Of a stretch of DNA of 12,111 bases, positions 6,330 through 12,111 are shown piece by piece. The first letter of the stretch is position 1. Each line of letters starts with the position of its first letter. Both the position numbers and the translations under genes were made by a program. Below the pieces are notes generated by a model, which was not told the DNA's origin, made no database searches, and worked only from the letters and a program-made list of their open reading frames with translations. The DNA lies in assembly GCA_902775075.1 (NCBI GenBank), contig CACYKX010000170.1:1-12111 (forward strand), in the 5' to 3' direction. Origin of the DNA: an uncultured Prevotellaceae bacterium. Its GTDB lineage: Bacteria; Bacteroidota; Bacteroidia; Bacteroidales; Bacteroidaceae.

Positions 6330-6644
6330 ATGGCATACTACGGCAACATTTTAGAAGAAGAGTTGAAAAACAAAGTGGCCCAAGACCTCTTTGAAGGATT
6401 CGATACAACACAGATTATCGGACGCATTGATTTTTGTGTATCTATCCCCGCAGACCCACTTGGGCTGAATGAAGCGGAGTCATTATTATGGGCTGAAGCC
6501 AAAGGATTTTCTGATAAAAACCTTTGGCGCATGAAGCAGTTTTACGAGACATATAAGGATGCTGACGAAAAACTCTCAGCACTGCTGAGACAAATTAGCT
6601 GGACCAACAATCTTACGATTATGAGCCGTTCAGAAACTTCATGA
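6330..6644 (+). pseudogene. Fusion of two gene fragments: type IIG restriction-modification N-terminus + YhcG/DUF1016 nuclease piece
   Basis: The 104-codon frame is open, but its halves come from different families. Residues 1-58 (MAYYGNILEEELKNKVAQDL, IIGRIDFCVSIP, AESLLWAEAK) resemble the very N-terminus of large type IIG/Eco57I-like restriction-modification proteins, which are normally close to or above 1000 residues. Residues 59-104 (GFSDKNLWRMKQFYETYKD, LSALLRQISWTNNLTIMSR) match the N-terminal part of YhcG-type PD-(D/E)XK nuclease proteins (DUF1016). The join falls near 6504 at a point where both families carry an AAAGG-like sequence (Lys-Gly), so microhomology could have mediated it. 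The reading stops at TGA 6642-6644, just after SRSETS, long before the nuclease core. Neither activity can remain. The first ATG is 3 nt after the GIY-YIG gene, so that junction preserves an original operon. Confidence 0.7.
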
Positions 6645-6747
6645 GATTCAAGAATCACTAAGTGAAACAGAAGATAGTAATATATGAACAATACAGAAAG
6701 CCAACGAGAGTATTAACAAATTAGGGCTTGTGCCTGTAAGTTTATAA
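6631..6747 (+). pseudogene. Short coding-like remnant in another frame, interrupted by TGA
   Basis: In a frame different from the preceding ORF one reads QKLHEIQESLSETEDSNI, TGA at 6685-6687, then TIQKANESINKLGLVPVSL and TAA at 6745-6747. The residue composition is protein-like (amphipathic, NKLGLVPV end), which suggests the C-terminus of a lost gene, possibly the missing restriction partner. I cannot name a family, and it may be chance. Confidence 0.3.
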
Positions 6748-6751
6748 ACAA

Positions 6752-6774
6752 TATGGATATACAGAAAATACAAC
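6752..6774 (+). repeat. 23-bp direct repeat, copy 2 (start of ORF6N gene)
   Basis: Identical to 4708-4730, the start region of dinD. In this gene the seven residues MDIQKIQ precede an internal methionine (6789) that would be a more usual start for ORF6N proteins, so the repeat looks transplanted. Confidence 0.95.
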
Positions 6775-7169
6775 CAAGAAATTCCTTCATGAGTGACAAG
6801 CTGTTTCCAATATTGCATTCACTCGTTAAGAGTTATATAGTAGAAATCAGGCAGCACCCCGTCATCGTTGATGCAGATGTCGCAGCCCTGTACGGGGTGG
6901 AAACTAAGAGGGTAAATGAAGCTGTAAAGAACAATCCCGGCAAGTTCCCTGAGGATTATATGTTTGTTTTGACATCATACGAGTCAAAGGATTTGCGGTC
7001 GAAAATTTCGACCACAAATCTATCAGCCAAGAGCCGTTCACTACCTAAGGCTTTTACGGAGAAAGGCTTGTATATACTTGCGACTATCCTAAAAAGTCAA
7101 CGGGCCAAACGGATCAGAGAGTCCCCTGACCCAACAGCATTTTTCAAGGACAAAAGAAAAAGAAGATGA
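6753..7169 (+). CDS. ORF6N domain protein, truncated
   Basis: Residues ~25-115 match the ORF6N (KilA-N-associated) DNA-binding domain: SYIVEIRQHPVIVDADVAAL, YGVETKRVNEAVKNN, KFPEDYMFVLTSYE and AFTEKGLYILATILKSQRA. Such proteins occur in phages and in bacterial accessory regions; their usual length in Bacteroidales is about 170-300 residues with a second C-terminal region. Here the family match stops at SQRAK (~residue 119) and the last ~20 residues (IRESPDPTAFFKDKRKRR) look like an out-of-frame reading of the remnant that overlaps from 7093. The first seven codons copy dinD, so the native start may be ATG 6789. Both ends therefore show rearrangement and the product may be inactive. Confidence 0.75.
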   Translation: MDIQKIQPRNSFMSDKLFPILHSLVKSYIVEIRQHPVIVDADVAALYGVETKRVNEAVKNNPGKFPEDYMFVLTSYESKDLRSKISTTNLSAKSRSLPKAFTEKGLYILATILKSQRAKRIRESPDPTAFFKDKRKRR

Positions 7170-7305
7170 TTTTCTCAGAAACTTATATGATAGTAATTTT
7201 TTTGAAAATATCATGAATAGACCAGACCTCAAATATAGTGTATATATAGAAGACCTCAAAAGGTCTGCAGTTGGAAATATCGTTTGTAAAATTGTAGGAA
7301 AATAA
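7093..7305 (+). pseudogene. C-terminal remnant of an unidentified protein immediately upstream of the FGE-fold gene
   Basis: The frame opens after a TAA at 7090-7092 and runs 70 codons to TAA 7303-7305. Its reading TKEKEDDFLRNLYDSNFFEN, then NRPDLKYSVYIEDLKRSAVG and NIVCKIVGK has strong coding character and uses AT-rich codons like the genes downstream. It overlaps the tail of the truncated ORF6N gene in another frame, so a junction lies at about 7095-7110. The stop is 7 nt before the start of the FGE-fold gene, typical operon spacing; this was probably the last part of the gene preceding the module. I do not recognise the family. Confidence 0.5.
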
Positions 7306-7312
7306 GTTAGTA

Positions 7313-8287
7313 ATGATAAACAGAGTGCAATTGATAAAAGAAATGAAGAAGGCTTTGGATTTGCCCGAGTCTTCCATGTTTGATACAGTACCTTTATGGC
7401 CTTTGACAGCAAGTGAAATACTTGACCCTAATGGCTTTGATTTAAAGTTAGGGCGGCAGTCGTTTCATTTTAATTTAAGGAATAATCCAAAGTTGTCTGA
7501 ACAAATTTCCAAAGTCGAAGTCATTCCTTCCAAGGTAAGAAATGAAGTGATTACAGTTATAGCGGAAGAAAAAAAGATGCTTGCAAGGAAACTGGCAGCT
7601 GAGGCAAGAGGTGAGTTCACCGTTAATGGCGTAACTTTTAAGATGATTCGTGTAGATGGTGGTATTTTTCTAATGGGCAGTACTTCGGGTGAAGCCGATG
7701 AGGAACCAGTTCATGAAGTTCGAGTGAAAAGCTTTAGTATAGGGCAGACAGAGGTGACGCAAGAGCTTTGGGAAGCAGTAATGGGTAACAATCCTAGTCT
7801 TATCAAGGGGAAAAAGAACCCTGTAGAACAAGTAAGTTGGGATGATTGTCAGATGTTCATTCAGAAACTAAATAAATTGACTGGCAGAAAGTTCCGTTTA
7901 CCCACAGAGGCAGAATGGGAGTTCGCAGCCCGTGGAGGCACACAGAGTAAAGGATATACTTATAGTGGAAGCAATAAAATTGAAGATGTGGCATGGTATG
8001 TTGGCAACAGTGACAAAATAACTTATGAAGTTGCCAGCAAGTATCCCAATGAGCTAGGAATCTATGACATGAGTGGGAATGTATGGGAGTGGTGTCAAGA
8101 CTGGTATGCAAGAGACTACTATTCCTACTGCGTGGCCATAAACCCTACTGGTCCTTCTTCGGGTTATCTACGCGTGAATCGTGGCGGTAGCAGGGGCAGC
8201 TACGCCAGTGGCTGTCGTGTATCGAGCCGGAGCGGCAACCCCCACGAGTTTGAGTACAACTACGTCGGTTTCCGCCTCGCTCTTTAG
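7313..8287 (+). CDS. FGE-sulfatase/SUMF1 (C-type-lectin-like fold) protein, candidate DGR target
   Basis: The protein has 324 residues. Residues 1-~100 are an unassigned N-terminal region ending in a lysine-rich helix (VITVIAEEKKMLARKLAAEA). Residues ~101-324 are an FGE-sulfatase domain: FKMIRVDGGIFLMGSTSGEA, EEPVHEVRVKSFSIGQTEVT, NPVEQVSWDDCQMFIQKLN, FRLPTEAEWEFAARGG, YDMSGNVWEWCQDW, RVNRGGSRGS and GFRLAL. True formylglycine-generating enzymes use two cysteines near GGS; here only one is in that area (ASGCRV), so sulfatase activation is unlikely and a binding role more plausible. No signal peptide is seen. The last ~38 codons show a DGR variable-repeat pattern (see the separate entry). It is the first gene of the FtsK/WXG100 cluster, 68 nt before the ATPase. 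Confidence 0.92.
   Translation: MINRVQLIKEMKKALDLPESSMFDTVPLWPLTASEILDPNGFDLKLGRQSFHFNLRNNPKLSEQISKVEVIPSKVRNEVITVIAEEKKMLARKLAAEARGEFTVNGVTFKMIRVDGGIFLMGSTSGEADEEPVHEVRVKSFSIGQTEVTQELWEAVMGNNPSLIKGKKNPVEQVSWDDCQMFIQKLNKLTGRKFRLPTEAEWEFAARGGTQSKGYTYSGSNKIEDVAWYVGNSDKITYEVASKYPNELGIYDMSGNVWEWCQDWYARDYYSYCVAINPTGPSSGYLRVNRGGSRGSYASGCRVSSRSGNPHEFEYNYVGFRLAL
8171..8287 (+). other. Candidate DGR variable repeat (VR) at the 3' end of the FGE-fold gene
   Basis: The gene changes abruptly from A-rich, mixed codon use to GC-rich codons with C in the third position. Between GGCGGTAGC and the end, GGC, AGC, TAC, GGC, AGC, AGC, GGC, AAC, CAC, TAC, AAC and TAC stand where FGE-type DGR targets usually have AAC-derived codons. 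Fixed codons without A (TGT CGT, CGG, TTC CGC CTC GCT CTT) separate them. The GC-rich end encoding GFRLAL resembles the initiation-of-mutagenic-homology segment. DGRs mutate template adenines only, which gives exactly this mix. No template repeat, reverse transcriptase or accessory gene is in the window, and no clear hairpin follows the stop. Confidence 0.6.
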
Positions 8288-8355
8288 TTCCTCTTTCAAA
8301 AACAAGTAGATACTAATGTCCATTTAAAGCAATTAAAAATTAGTTTAAGATCAAT

Positions 8356-11310
8356 ATGTACAATATAGTAGAAAAGATAAACTCTGCCTCAGCCCAACTA
8401 CAGGCATTGAAGGTATCGGCAATAACTTTCATGCTGAAATGGTTGAACAACTACGAAATAGTTTATCACCTAAAAAAAATGGAAGGTAAGGTTGGTATCG
8501 ATGCTGATGATAAAAAGAAGATATGGAGAGCAACAGAGGAACAAATAGACAGTAGCTATACGGGCAGAATGGGTAACATACTTAACCCTCTGAATATTCC
8601 TTGTCCTGTCGAAAGACCGCAGCAGTTTAGAAATTATATTATTGGTAATCTGGAGAGGCTGGGAAAAACTGAGAGAGAACAAATAAGGAAACTGAGACAA
8701 GAGCTAAATGCACTGATTTGTGAAAATCCTCTTATAGTACGTCCGTTGTATAGTACTGTGCCAACAGATGAAGCATTTCTTCAGCTGAGGCAAGATGCAT
8801 TGAGGCGGATTGCCCTTGATGAGATTTCTGTGAAGTACGAGCGGCAGCAGCTAACTACAGCGTATGATAAACCACAAGACATTTGGACACCAATAACCAA
8901 ACAATGGCAGGCAAATGGGGGAATACATAATTTTGCAATAGGCGCAAACGGATACGATGTGTTAGACAGGTTGGTTGCAACCTTGCTGCTGTCATTTCCT
9001 ATCGGTATGATGAAAATCTCGATTGTCGATTTGGATTTTAATCGCGAGTTGGCTGCCATGAAGAATCGGTTGAATAAGGTGTTTGTTGACGAATACATCC
9101 TGGACGAAGGTACTCTTGCTAACTATCTCAGCAAAAGGAATCTGCAGTTGCAAAAGACTTTTGCCGAAGTCGGAGATGCCGTAGAACATAATTTACAAGT
9201 AGGAAAAATCGATGTGCCATACGAGTTATGCGTAATAAACGGATTGCCTGAGTCAATGCGACACGATACAGAATCCAACTTGAAACAACTTATTAAGCAG
9301 GGGCATCGTGCAGGTATTTATTTCGTTATGTTCAACACTCCACAGCAACAATCATTTATCAACGAAGAAGACTTTATCGCCTTGGACAATGGTGAGAATC
9401 CTTCTCCTCTGTTCAATAGCGAGCAGCGTCAAGCATTGCTGGCTAAACTCAACGGCGAAGTAGGTAGTGAGGCACAAAGGCAACAACAAGCTACAAACGC
9501 CAAGCATGAGCAAGACAAACAGCAGCAACTGACGCAGCCATTCGATGACGCGACGAAAGGATTCTCTGTGCCTCTTGGCTACGATAGTCGCAATCAAGAA
9601 GCAAACTTCACACTGGATAGTCCTCATGTGTTAGTTTTAGGAAAGACAGGATCAGGTAAGTCGAACTTCTTGCATTTGCTGCTGACAGGCAGTATGTTAA
9701 AGTATAGTCCTGATACGCTTCATTTCTATCTGATGGACATGAAACCTGGAGGTGTGGAATTGGCCGATTATCGCAATATGCCACATGTCAGTACGTTGGT
9801 GGCCGACCCGGGGGATCCTCCTATTAATTTGGAGTTCCTGCGAAGCATCCGAGAACTGGTGGACATTAGAGCCAGAAAAATGCAGAAAGCCGGCGTACGC
9901 GACCTTCAGGGCTATAATATGCGTAATGCTGACAAAAAAATGCCACGTATCGTGATGCTTATAGATGAATTCCAGTCTCTTTTCGACAGGAAGAAATATG
10001 CCGACTTGTCGATGATGCTTGAGGTGGAAAGCTTGTTGAGTGACATTCTGGCTAAAGGCCGCAGCTATGGCATTCATGCCATTCTGTCAACACAGACTCT
10101 GATGGGGACGCAGATACCAGAGTCGGTGGCGAAGATAGAGAAGCAATACTTCCTGAAGGCAGATACCTTTGACATGGGCGACATTCGGATGTTTGTACGT
10201 GACGTGCCAGAAAAAGAGTTGGAAGGGATGAAGAGCCATGAGGCGTTCTCTGTAAATAATACCAGCCATAAGAACCAGTACTTTATGCCAGAGTTGCTGC
10301 TTGATGAGGGATCACAGAGCCTTCACGACAGGCTGAATGCTATCAAGGAAAAATGCAGGAAGCATAAGATGGCAGGTAATAATAGTGTGTACTATTCTGT
10401 TACGCAGTTAGAATGTCCTGAACTTGCAGAGGGGATTGGAGAAACGTACTATAGTGACTACCCAGAAGTGTCTTTGGGTAGGAGCATAGAGATAAACTCC
10501 AATAACGTATCCGTCAGGCTGGAAAACTCAAAAGGGCAGAACTTGCTCATTACAGGTGTAAACGAGCGTGGCCGGTTCTGTACAGAAGAAGGTGGCAAGT
10601 GGCAGGGACTAAGAATCTTGCTGGCGTCACTGATTTCACTATTGCATTATTCAAAATCACAGCATGTTAATGCTCGTTTTATTCTGCTCCAGAATAGTCC
10701 CGATTTGAAGCCTGGCACAAAAGGCTATAATTATATTCAGGAGTTAAAAACCTGTGGGGACATAGAAATATGCCGTGGTGCCGAAGAGCAGCTGAGTGTA
10801 GTCGAGTGCTTGTTGGAACGGGTGAAGAACGGACAGGAAGGACAGATGACGTTTGTATTTGTAGAAGGTCAGGATTACTATAGATTAGACAGAGAGCTCC
10901 GTGTCTCAGATGACACAACCAAAGAAGAGGCAAAGTTGTTCTCGTTTGGCAGCAAACCATTCGGAGGTGCCGGCGGACAGAAACAGACTGTAAGAGAGGC
11001 ATGGCTGAAAATATTGGAAGACGGGCCGCTTTATGGGGTACACACTGTGTGGCAGGTTCAGAACTTTGAACGCTTCCTCACCGATGCCCCCAGTTCGCGA
11101 CGGTATTTCCAGATAATGGCATTCCTCTATAATAACACGCTCAGACCTGCCAACTTCAAGATGACAGAGGATATTGATTTCAAGCGTCTTGACGCTTCGA
11201 GCGAACGGTTGAGAATGTGTATGTTTGATGGGATTGATGTTAATGTCATAGCACCCTATCAGATTCCATACGAGTATGAAATAGAAGAAGTAATCAATAA
11301 AACGATATAA
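8356..11310 (+). CDS. FtsK/SpoIIIE-type ATPase, EssC/EccC-like, with intact and degenerate ATPase domains
   Basis: The protein has 984 residues. Residues 1-~370 are an N-terminal region without a recognised motif; the order may include a cryptic nucleotide-binding fold (LSFPIGMMKISIVDLDF, YELCVINGLPES). A glutamine-rich linker (QRQQQATNAKHEQDKQQQ) follows at ~375-400. The FtsK/SpoIIIE domain has Walker A GKTGSGKS at 429-436 (K435), the FtsK-typical MDMKPGGVEL, Walker B IVMLIDEF with D537-E538, and GRSYGIHAILSTQTL. A second copy lacks catalytic residues: GVNERGR at 734-740 replaces the P-loop and FVFVEG at ~833-838 replaces Walker B. Active plus degenerate tandem ATPases are the layout of EccC/EssC, the motor of type VII secretion. 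I see no transmembrane segment, unlike EssC, and no gamma domain of FtsK. It is coupled to the WXG100-like gene, 2 nt after its stop. Confidence 0.9.
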   Translation: MYNIVEKINSASAQLQALKVSAITFMLKWLNNYEIVYHLKKMEGKVGIDADDKKKIWRATEEQIDSSYTGRMGNILNPLNIPCPVERPQQFRNYIIGNLERLGKTEREQIRKLRQELNALICENPLIVRPLYSTVPTDEAFLQLRQDALRRIALDEISVKYERQQLTTAYDKPQDIWTPITKQWQANGGIHNFAIGANGYDVLDRLVATLLLSFPIGMMKISIVDLDFNRELAAMKNRLNKVFVDEYILDEGTLANYLSKRNLQLQKTFAEVGDAVEHNLQVGKIDVPYELCVINGLPESMRHDTESNLKQLIKQGHRAGIYFVMFNTPQQQSFINEEDFIALDNGENPSPLFNSEQRQALLAKLNGEVGSEAQRQQQATNAKHEQDKQQQLTQPFDDATKGFSVPLGYDSRNQEANFTLDSPHVLVLGKTGSGKSNFLHLLLTGSMLKYSPDTLHFYLMDMKPGGVELADYRNMPHVSTLVADPGDPPINLEFLRSIRELVDIRARKMQKAGVRDLQGYNMRNADKKMPRIVMLIDEFQSLFDRKKYADLSMMLEVESLLSDILAKGRSYGIHAILSTQTLMGTQIPESVAKIEKQYFLKADTFDMGDIRMFVRDVPEKELEGMKSHEAFSVNNTSHKNQYFMPELLLDEGSQSLHDRLNAIKEKCRKHKMAGNNSVYYSVTQLECPELAEGIGETYYSDYPEVSLGRSIEINSNNVSVRLENSKGQNLLITGVNERGRFCTEEGGKWQGLRILLASLISLLHYSKSQHVNARFILLQNSPDLKPGTKGYNYIQELKTCGDIEICRGAEEQLSVVECLLERVKNGQEGQMTFVFVEGQDYYRLDRELRVSDDTTKEEAKLFSFGSKPFGGAGGQKQTVREAWLKILEDGPLYGVHTVWQVQNFERFLTDAPSSRRYFQIMAFLYNNTLRPANFKMTEDIDFKRLDASSERLRMCMFDGIDVNVIAPYQIPYEYEIEEVINKTI

Positions 11311-11312
11311 TC

Positions 11313-11582
11313 ATGGATGTACAAGTAAGAAATGCAGAAGAATTATTCCAGTTTGCTCAAGGACTTTCAGCGTTGAGTGCAGATTTGGTCAATAGCTTTA
11401 ATGCTGCTAATAGGCAGATGGACTATGTGCTCGAAGGTTGGAATGACCAGCAAAGCCAGACCTTTCAGTATCAGTTTAGGGAGGCTACTGAGACGATTAA
11501 CAAGATAGCTGAAATGATGGATAGTTTCAGCTCGTATGTCAATAAATACGCTCAGTTTATAAGTAATGTTCCTACAATGTAA
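11313..11582 (+). CDS. WXG100-like small helical protein, candidate type VII secretion substrate or partner
   Basis: The 89-residue protein has two predicted helices around a central turn: EELFQFAQGLSALSADLVNS, then EGWNDQQSQTFQYQF and ATETINKIAEMMDSFSSYV. Length, all-helical makeup and a central W-x-(G/D) turn fit the WXG100/ESAT-6 family; here the turn is W43-N44-D45, with F51 and F55 placed like the hydrophobic residues after WxG. WXG100 proteins pair as helical hairpins and are exported by, or activate, EccC/EssC ATPases. The ATG lies 2 nt after the ATPase stop, so translation is coupled. A C-terminal YxxxD/E export motif is not obvious. Absence of a signal peptide agrees with the family. 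Confidence 0.78.
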   Translation: MDVQVRNAEELFQFAQGLSALSADLVNSFNAANRQMDYVLEGWNDQQSQTFQYQFREATETINKIAEMMDSFSSYVNKYAQFISNVPTM

Positions 11583-11674
11583 GAGATACTGTTTTAAAAA
11601 CCAAACTTTTTGGATTAAAAGTGAGGCATTTTAACAATTTTTGTCTATTGATTGCATTTACACGCAGCATTCAT

Positions 11675-11705
11675 GCCCTGTTTTCAATGTAAATTGCGAC
11701 AGGGC
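11675..11705. repeat. Inverted repeat, possible structured RNA element
   Basis: GCCCTGT (11675-11681) and ACAGGGC (11699-11705) are perfect complements; the loop holds a second dyad CAAT-gtaa-ATTG. It has no T-run, so it is not a classical terminator. Confidence 0.6.
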
Positions 11706-11768
11706 TCTGCTGTGATGTGAGATTCGATGCTTAGCGAGTTCCATAACAACAATCAGTGTATAGCGTTT

Positions 11769-11790
11769 ATCGTCTGCGGCGATTTTTTTT
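11769..11790 (+). terminator. Weak candidate intrinsic terminator of the FGE-FtsK-WXG100 operon
   Basis: ATCGTC-tgc-GGCGAT forms a 6-bp stem with one G-T pair and a 3-nt loop, followed by T8 (11783-11790). The short stem and the distance of ~190 nt from the last stop codon make this uncertain. Confidence 0.35.
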
Positions 11791-11855
11791 CTGATGTTTA
11801 CGGGTGCAGCCGCACTGTTTCTCCTCAGCGGTGTGCTATGTTTTATGATTATTTC

Positions 11856-11886
11856 TTTGTTATTTAAAAGGATTTGATTAACTTTG
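11856..11886 (+). promoter_or_regulatory. Consensus Bacteroidota promoter reading antisense into the IS110 transposase end
   Basis: TTTG (11856-11859), 19 nt, TAACTTTG (11879-11886): both boxes and spacing are ideal. The transcript would run over the 3' part of the minus-strand transposase, whose stop is at 11917-11919. No clear + strand gene follows within the window. Confidence 0.65.
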
Positions 11887-11916
11887 CAGCCATCAAGGGA
11901 AGACAGCGTTCTGCGG

Positions 11917-12111
11917 CTATTCTTCAGCCAATGTCCCAACATCTATCCCGTGAGGCTGGCCTTCAGTGGTTTCAGCCTCTTTCTTTTGCCTATTACATGC
12001 GGGCTTGTCACATGTCGGGTCATACTTCTCTCCGCTTTTCCAAAGGCTGTATATGAGCAGTAGTAGCTTGCGCATGGTGGCTGTCACTCCAATCATTTTC
12101 GACTGTGTATT
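11917..12111 (-). CDS. IS110-family transposase, C-terminal 64 residues
   Basis: On the minus strand the frame is open from the window edge to TAG (plus-strand CTA at 11917-11919). It reads SKMIGVTATMRKLLLLIYSL, then WKSGEKYDP and a charged tail. The block with an ATMRKLL motif, IY.LWK and a following (Y/F)DP is typical of the extreme C-terminus of IS110/IS116/IS902 transposases (Transposase_20 end). These are DEDD-type recombinases guided by a bridge (seek) RNA encoded in a non-coding end of the element. The catalytic RuvC-like part and the serine-bearing core lie outside the window. A frame starting at 11942 on the same strand overlaps its end and is not considered real. Confidence 0.75.
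   Translation of the reverse strand, partial: NTQSKMIGVTATMRKLLLLIYSLWKSGEKYDPTCDKPACNRQKKEAETTEGQPHGIDVGTLAEE
11917..12111 (-). mobile_element. IS110-family insertion sequence, partial
   Basis: Inferred from the transposase end above. The element reaches beyond the right edge. Its left boundary lies somewhere in 11583-11916, but no terminal inverted repeat or target duplication can be recognised. Confidence 0.6.

Larger units (their letters stand above)
11583..11916. other. Non-coding stretch between the WXG100-like gene and the IS110 transposase end
   Basis: No gene is supported. The stretch contains two hairpin elements (11675-11705 and 11769-11783), a T8 run and a consensus + strand promoter at 11856-11886. 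Part of it probably belongs to the non-coding end of the IS; since IS110 elements often lack terminal inverted repeats, the boundary cannot be placed by eye. Confidence 0.5.

Noticed and set aside
7313..8287. Active formylglycine-generating enzyme (sulfatase maturation)
   Set aside because: No sulfatase gene is nearby, only one cysteine remains in the catalytic segment, and the C-terminus looks diversified, so a binding role is more likely.
8288..8355. DGR-type hairpin or template repeat after the FGE-fold gene
   Set aside because: The 68-nt gap is AT-rich with only a weak TTAAA/TTTAA dyad and has no resemblance to the VR.
11658..11942. Minus-strand 94-codon gene
   Set aside because: Its start overlaps the transposase C-terminus in another frame and the translation has no family resemblance; the DNA is better explained as the non-coding IS end.
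11874..12056. Plus-strand 60-codon gene downstream of the consensus promoter
   Set aside because: Its ATG precedes the expected transcription start and the frame is antisense to a recognisable IS110 transposase end.

Overview
The window looks like accessory DNA from a member of the Bacteroidales (Bacteroides, Prevotella or a relative). Two things point there: promoters of the TTTG / TAnnTTTG type recur (at 1802, 3873, 4291, 4318 and 11879), and the gene families are typical of that order (AlbA_2/Schlafen-like regulator, HU-HIG-type protein, VirE/DUF3874 ATPase, DinD, GIY-YIG with DUF4268, ORF6N). Neighbouring segments differ in base composition and several genes are broken or fused, so this is a mosaic built by repeated insertion and deletion rather than core genome.

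Layout. 1-1767: the tail of a helix-turn-helix regulator, then an AlbA_2/ATPase-like regulator whose first ~20 codons lie in another frame. 1836-3850: a GC-richer pair of convergent genes, an HU-like DNA-binding protein (+) and a VirE-like P-loop ATPase (-), with a long hairpin between them. 3851-4708: about 860 bp without an intact gene; it holds four tandem 22-bp repeats resembling iterons, a pyrimidine-rich stretch, two overlapping promoters and a probable gene remnant. 4709-7305: a DNA-damage and restriction-like scrapyard. It contains dinD (frameshifted near its end), a GIY-YIG/DUF4268 protein, a short ORF that fuses the start of a type IIG restriction-modification protein to part of a YhcG/DUF1016 nuclease, a truncated ORF6N gene whose first 22 bases copy the start of dinD, and the tail of an unknown gene.

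7313-11582 is the most interesting part. Three same-strand genes encode a formylglycine-generating-enzyme (FGE)/C-type-lectin-fold protein, a 984-residue FtsK/SpoIIIE-type ATPase with one intact and one degenerate nucleotide-binding domain, and an 89-residue WXG100-like protein starting 2 nt after the ATPase stop. The last ~38 codons of the FGE-fold gene have the codon pattern expected of the variable repeat of a diversity-generating retroelement (DGR): many NNC codons, as if AAC template codons had been changed at their adenines, and a GC-rich fixed end. No reverse transcriptase or template repeat is in the window. My inference is a type-VII-secretion-like or ATPase-driven module in Bacteroidota that uses a hypervariable binding protein. 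An ATPase plus a small WXG100 partner is the minimal core of type VII secretion in Gram-positive bacteria, but this ATPase shows no obvious membrane segment, so its mode of action is open.

11583-12111: a non-coding stretch with hairpins and a strong + strand promoter, then the 3' end of an IS110-family transposase (-) that continues beyond the window. This IS lies just after the module. Debris lies just before it, so the module may have lost its original flanks.
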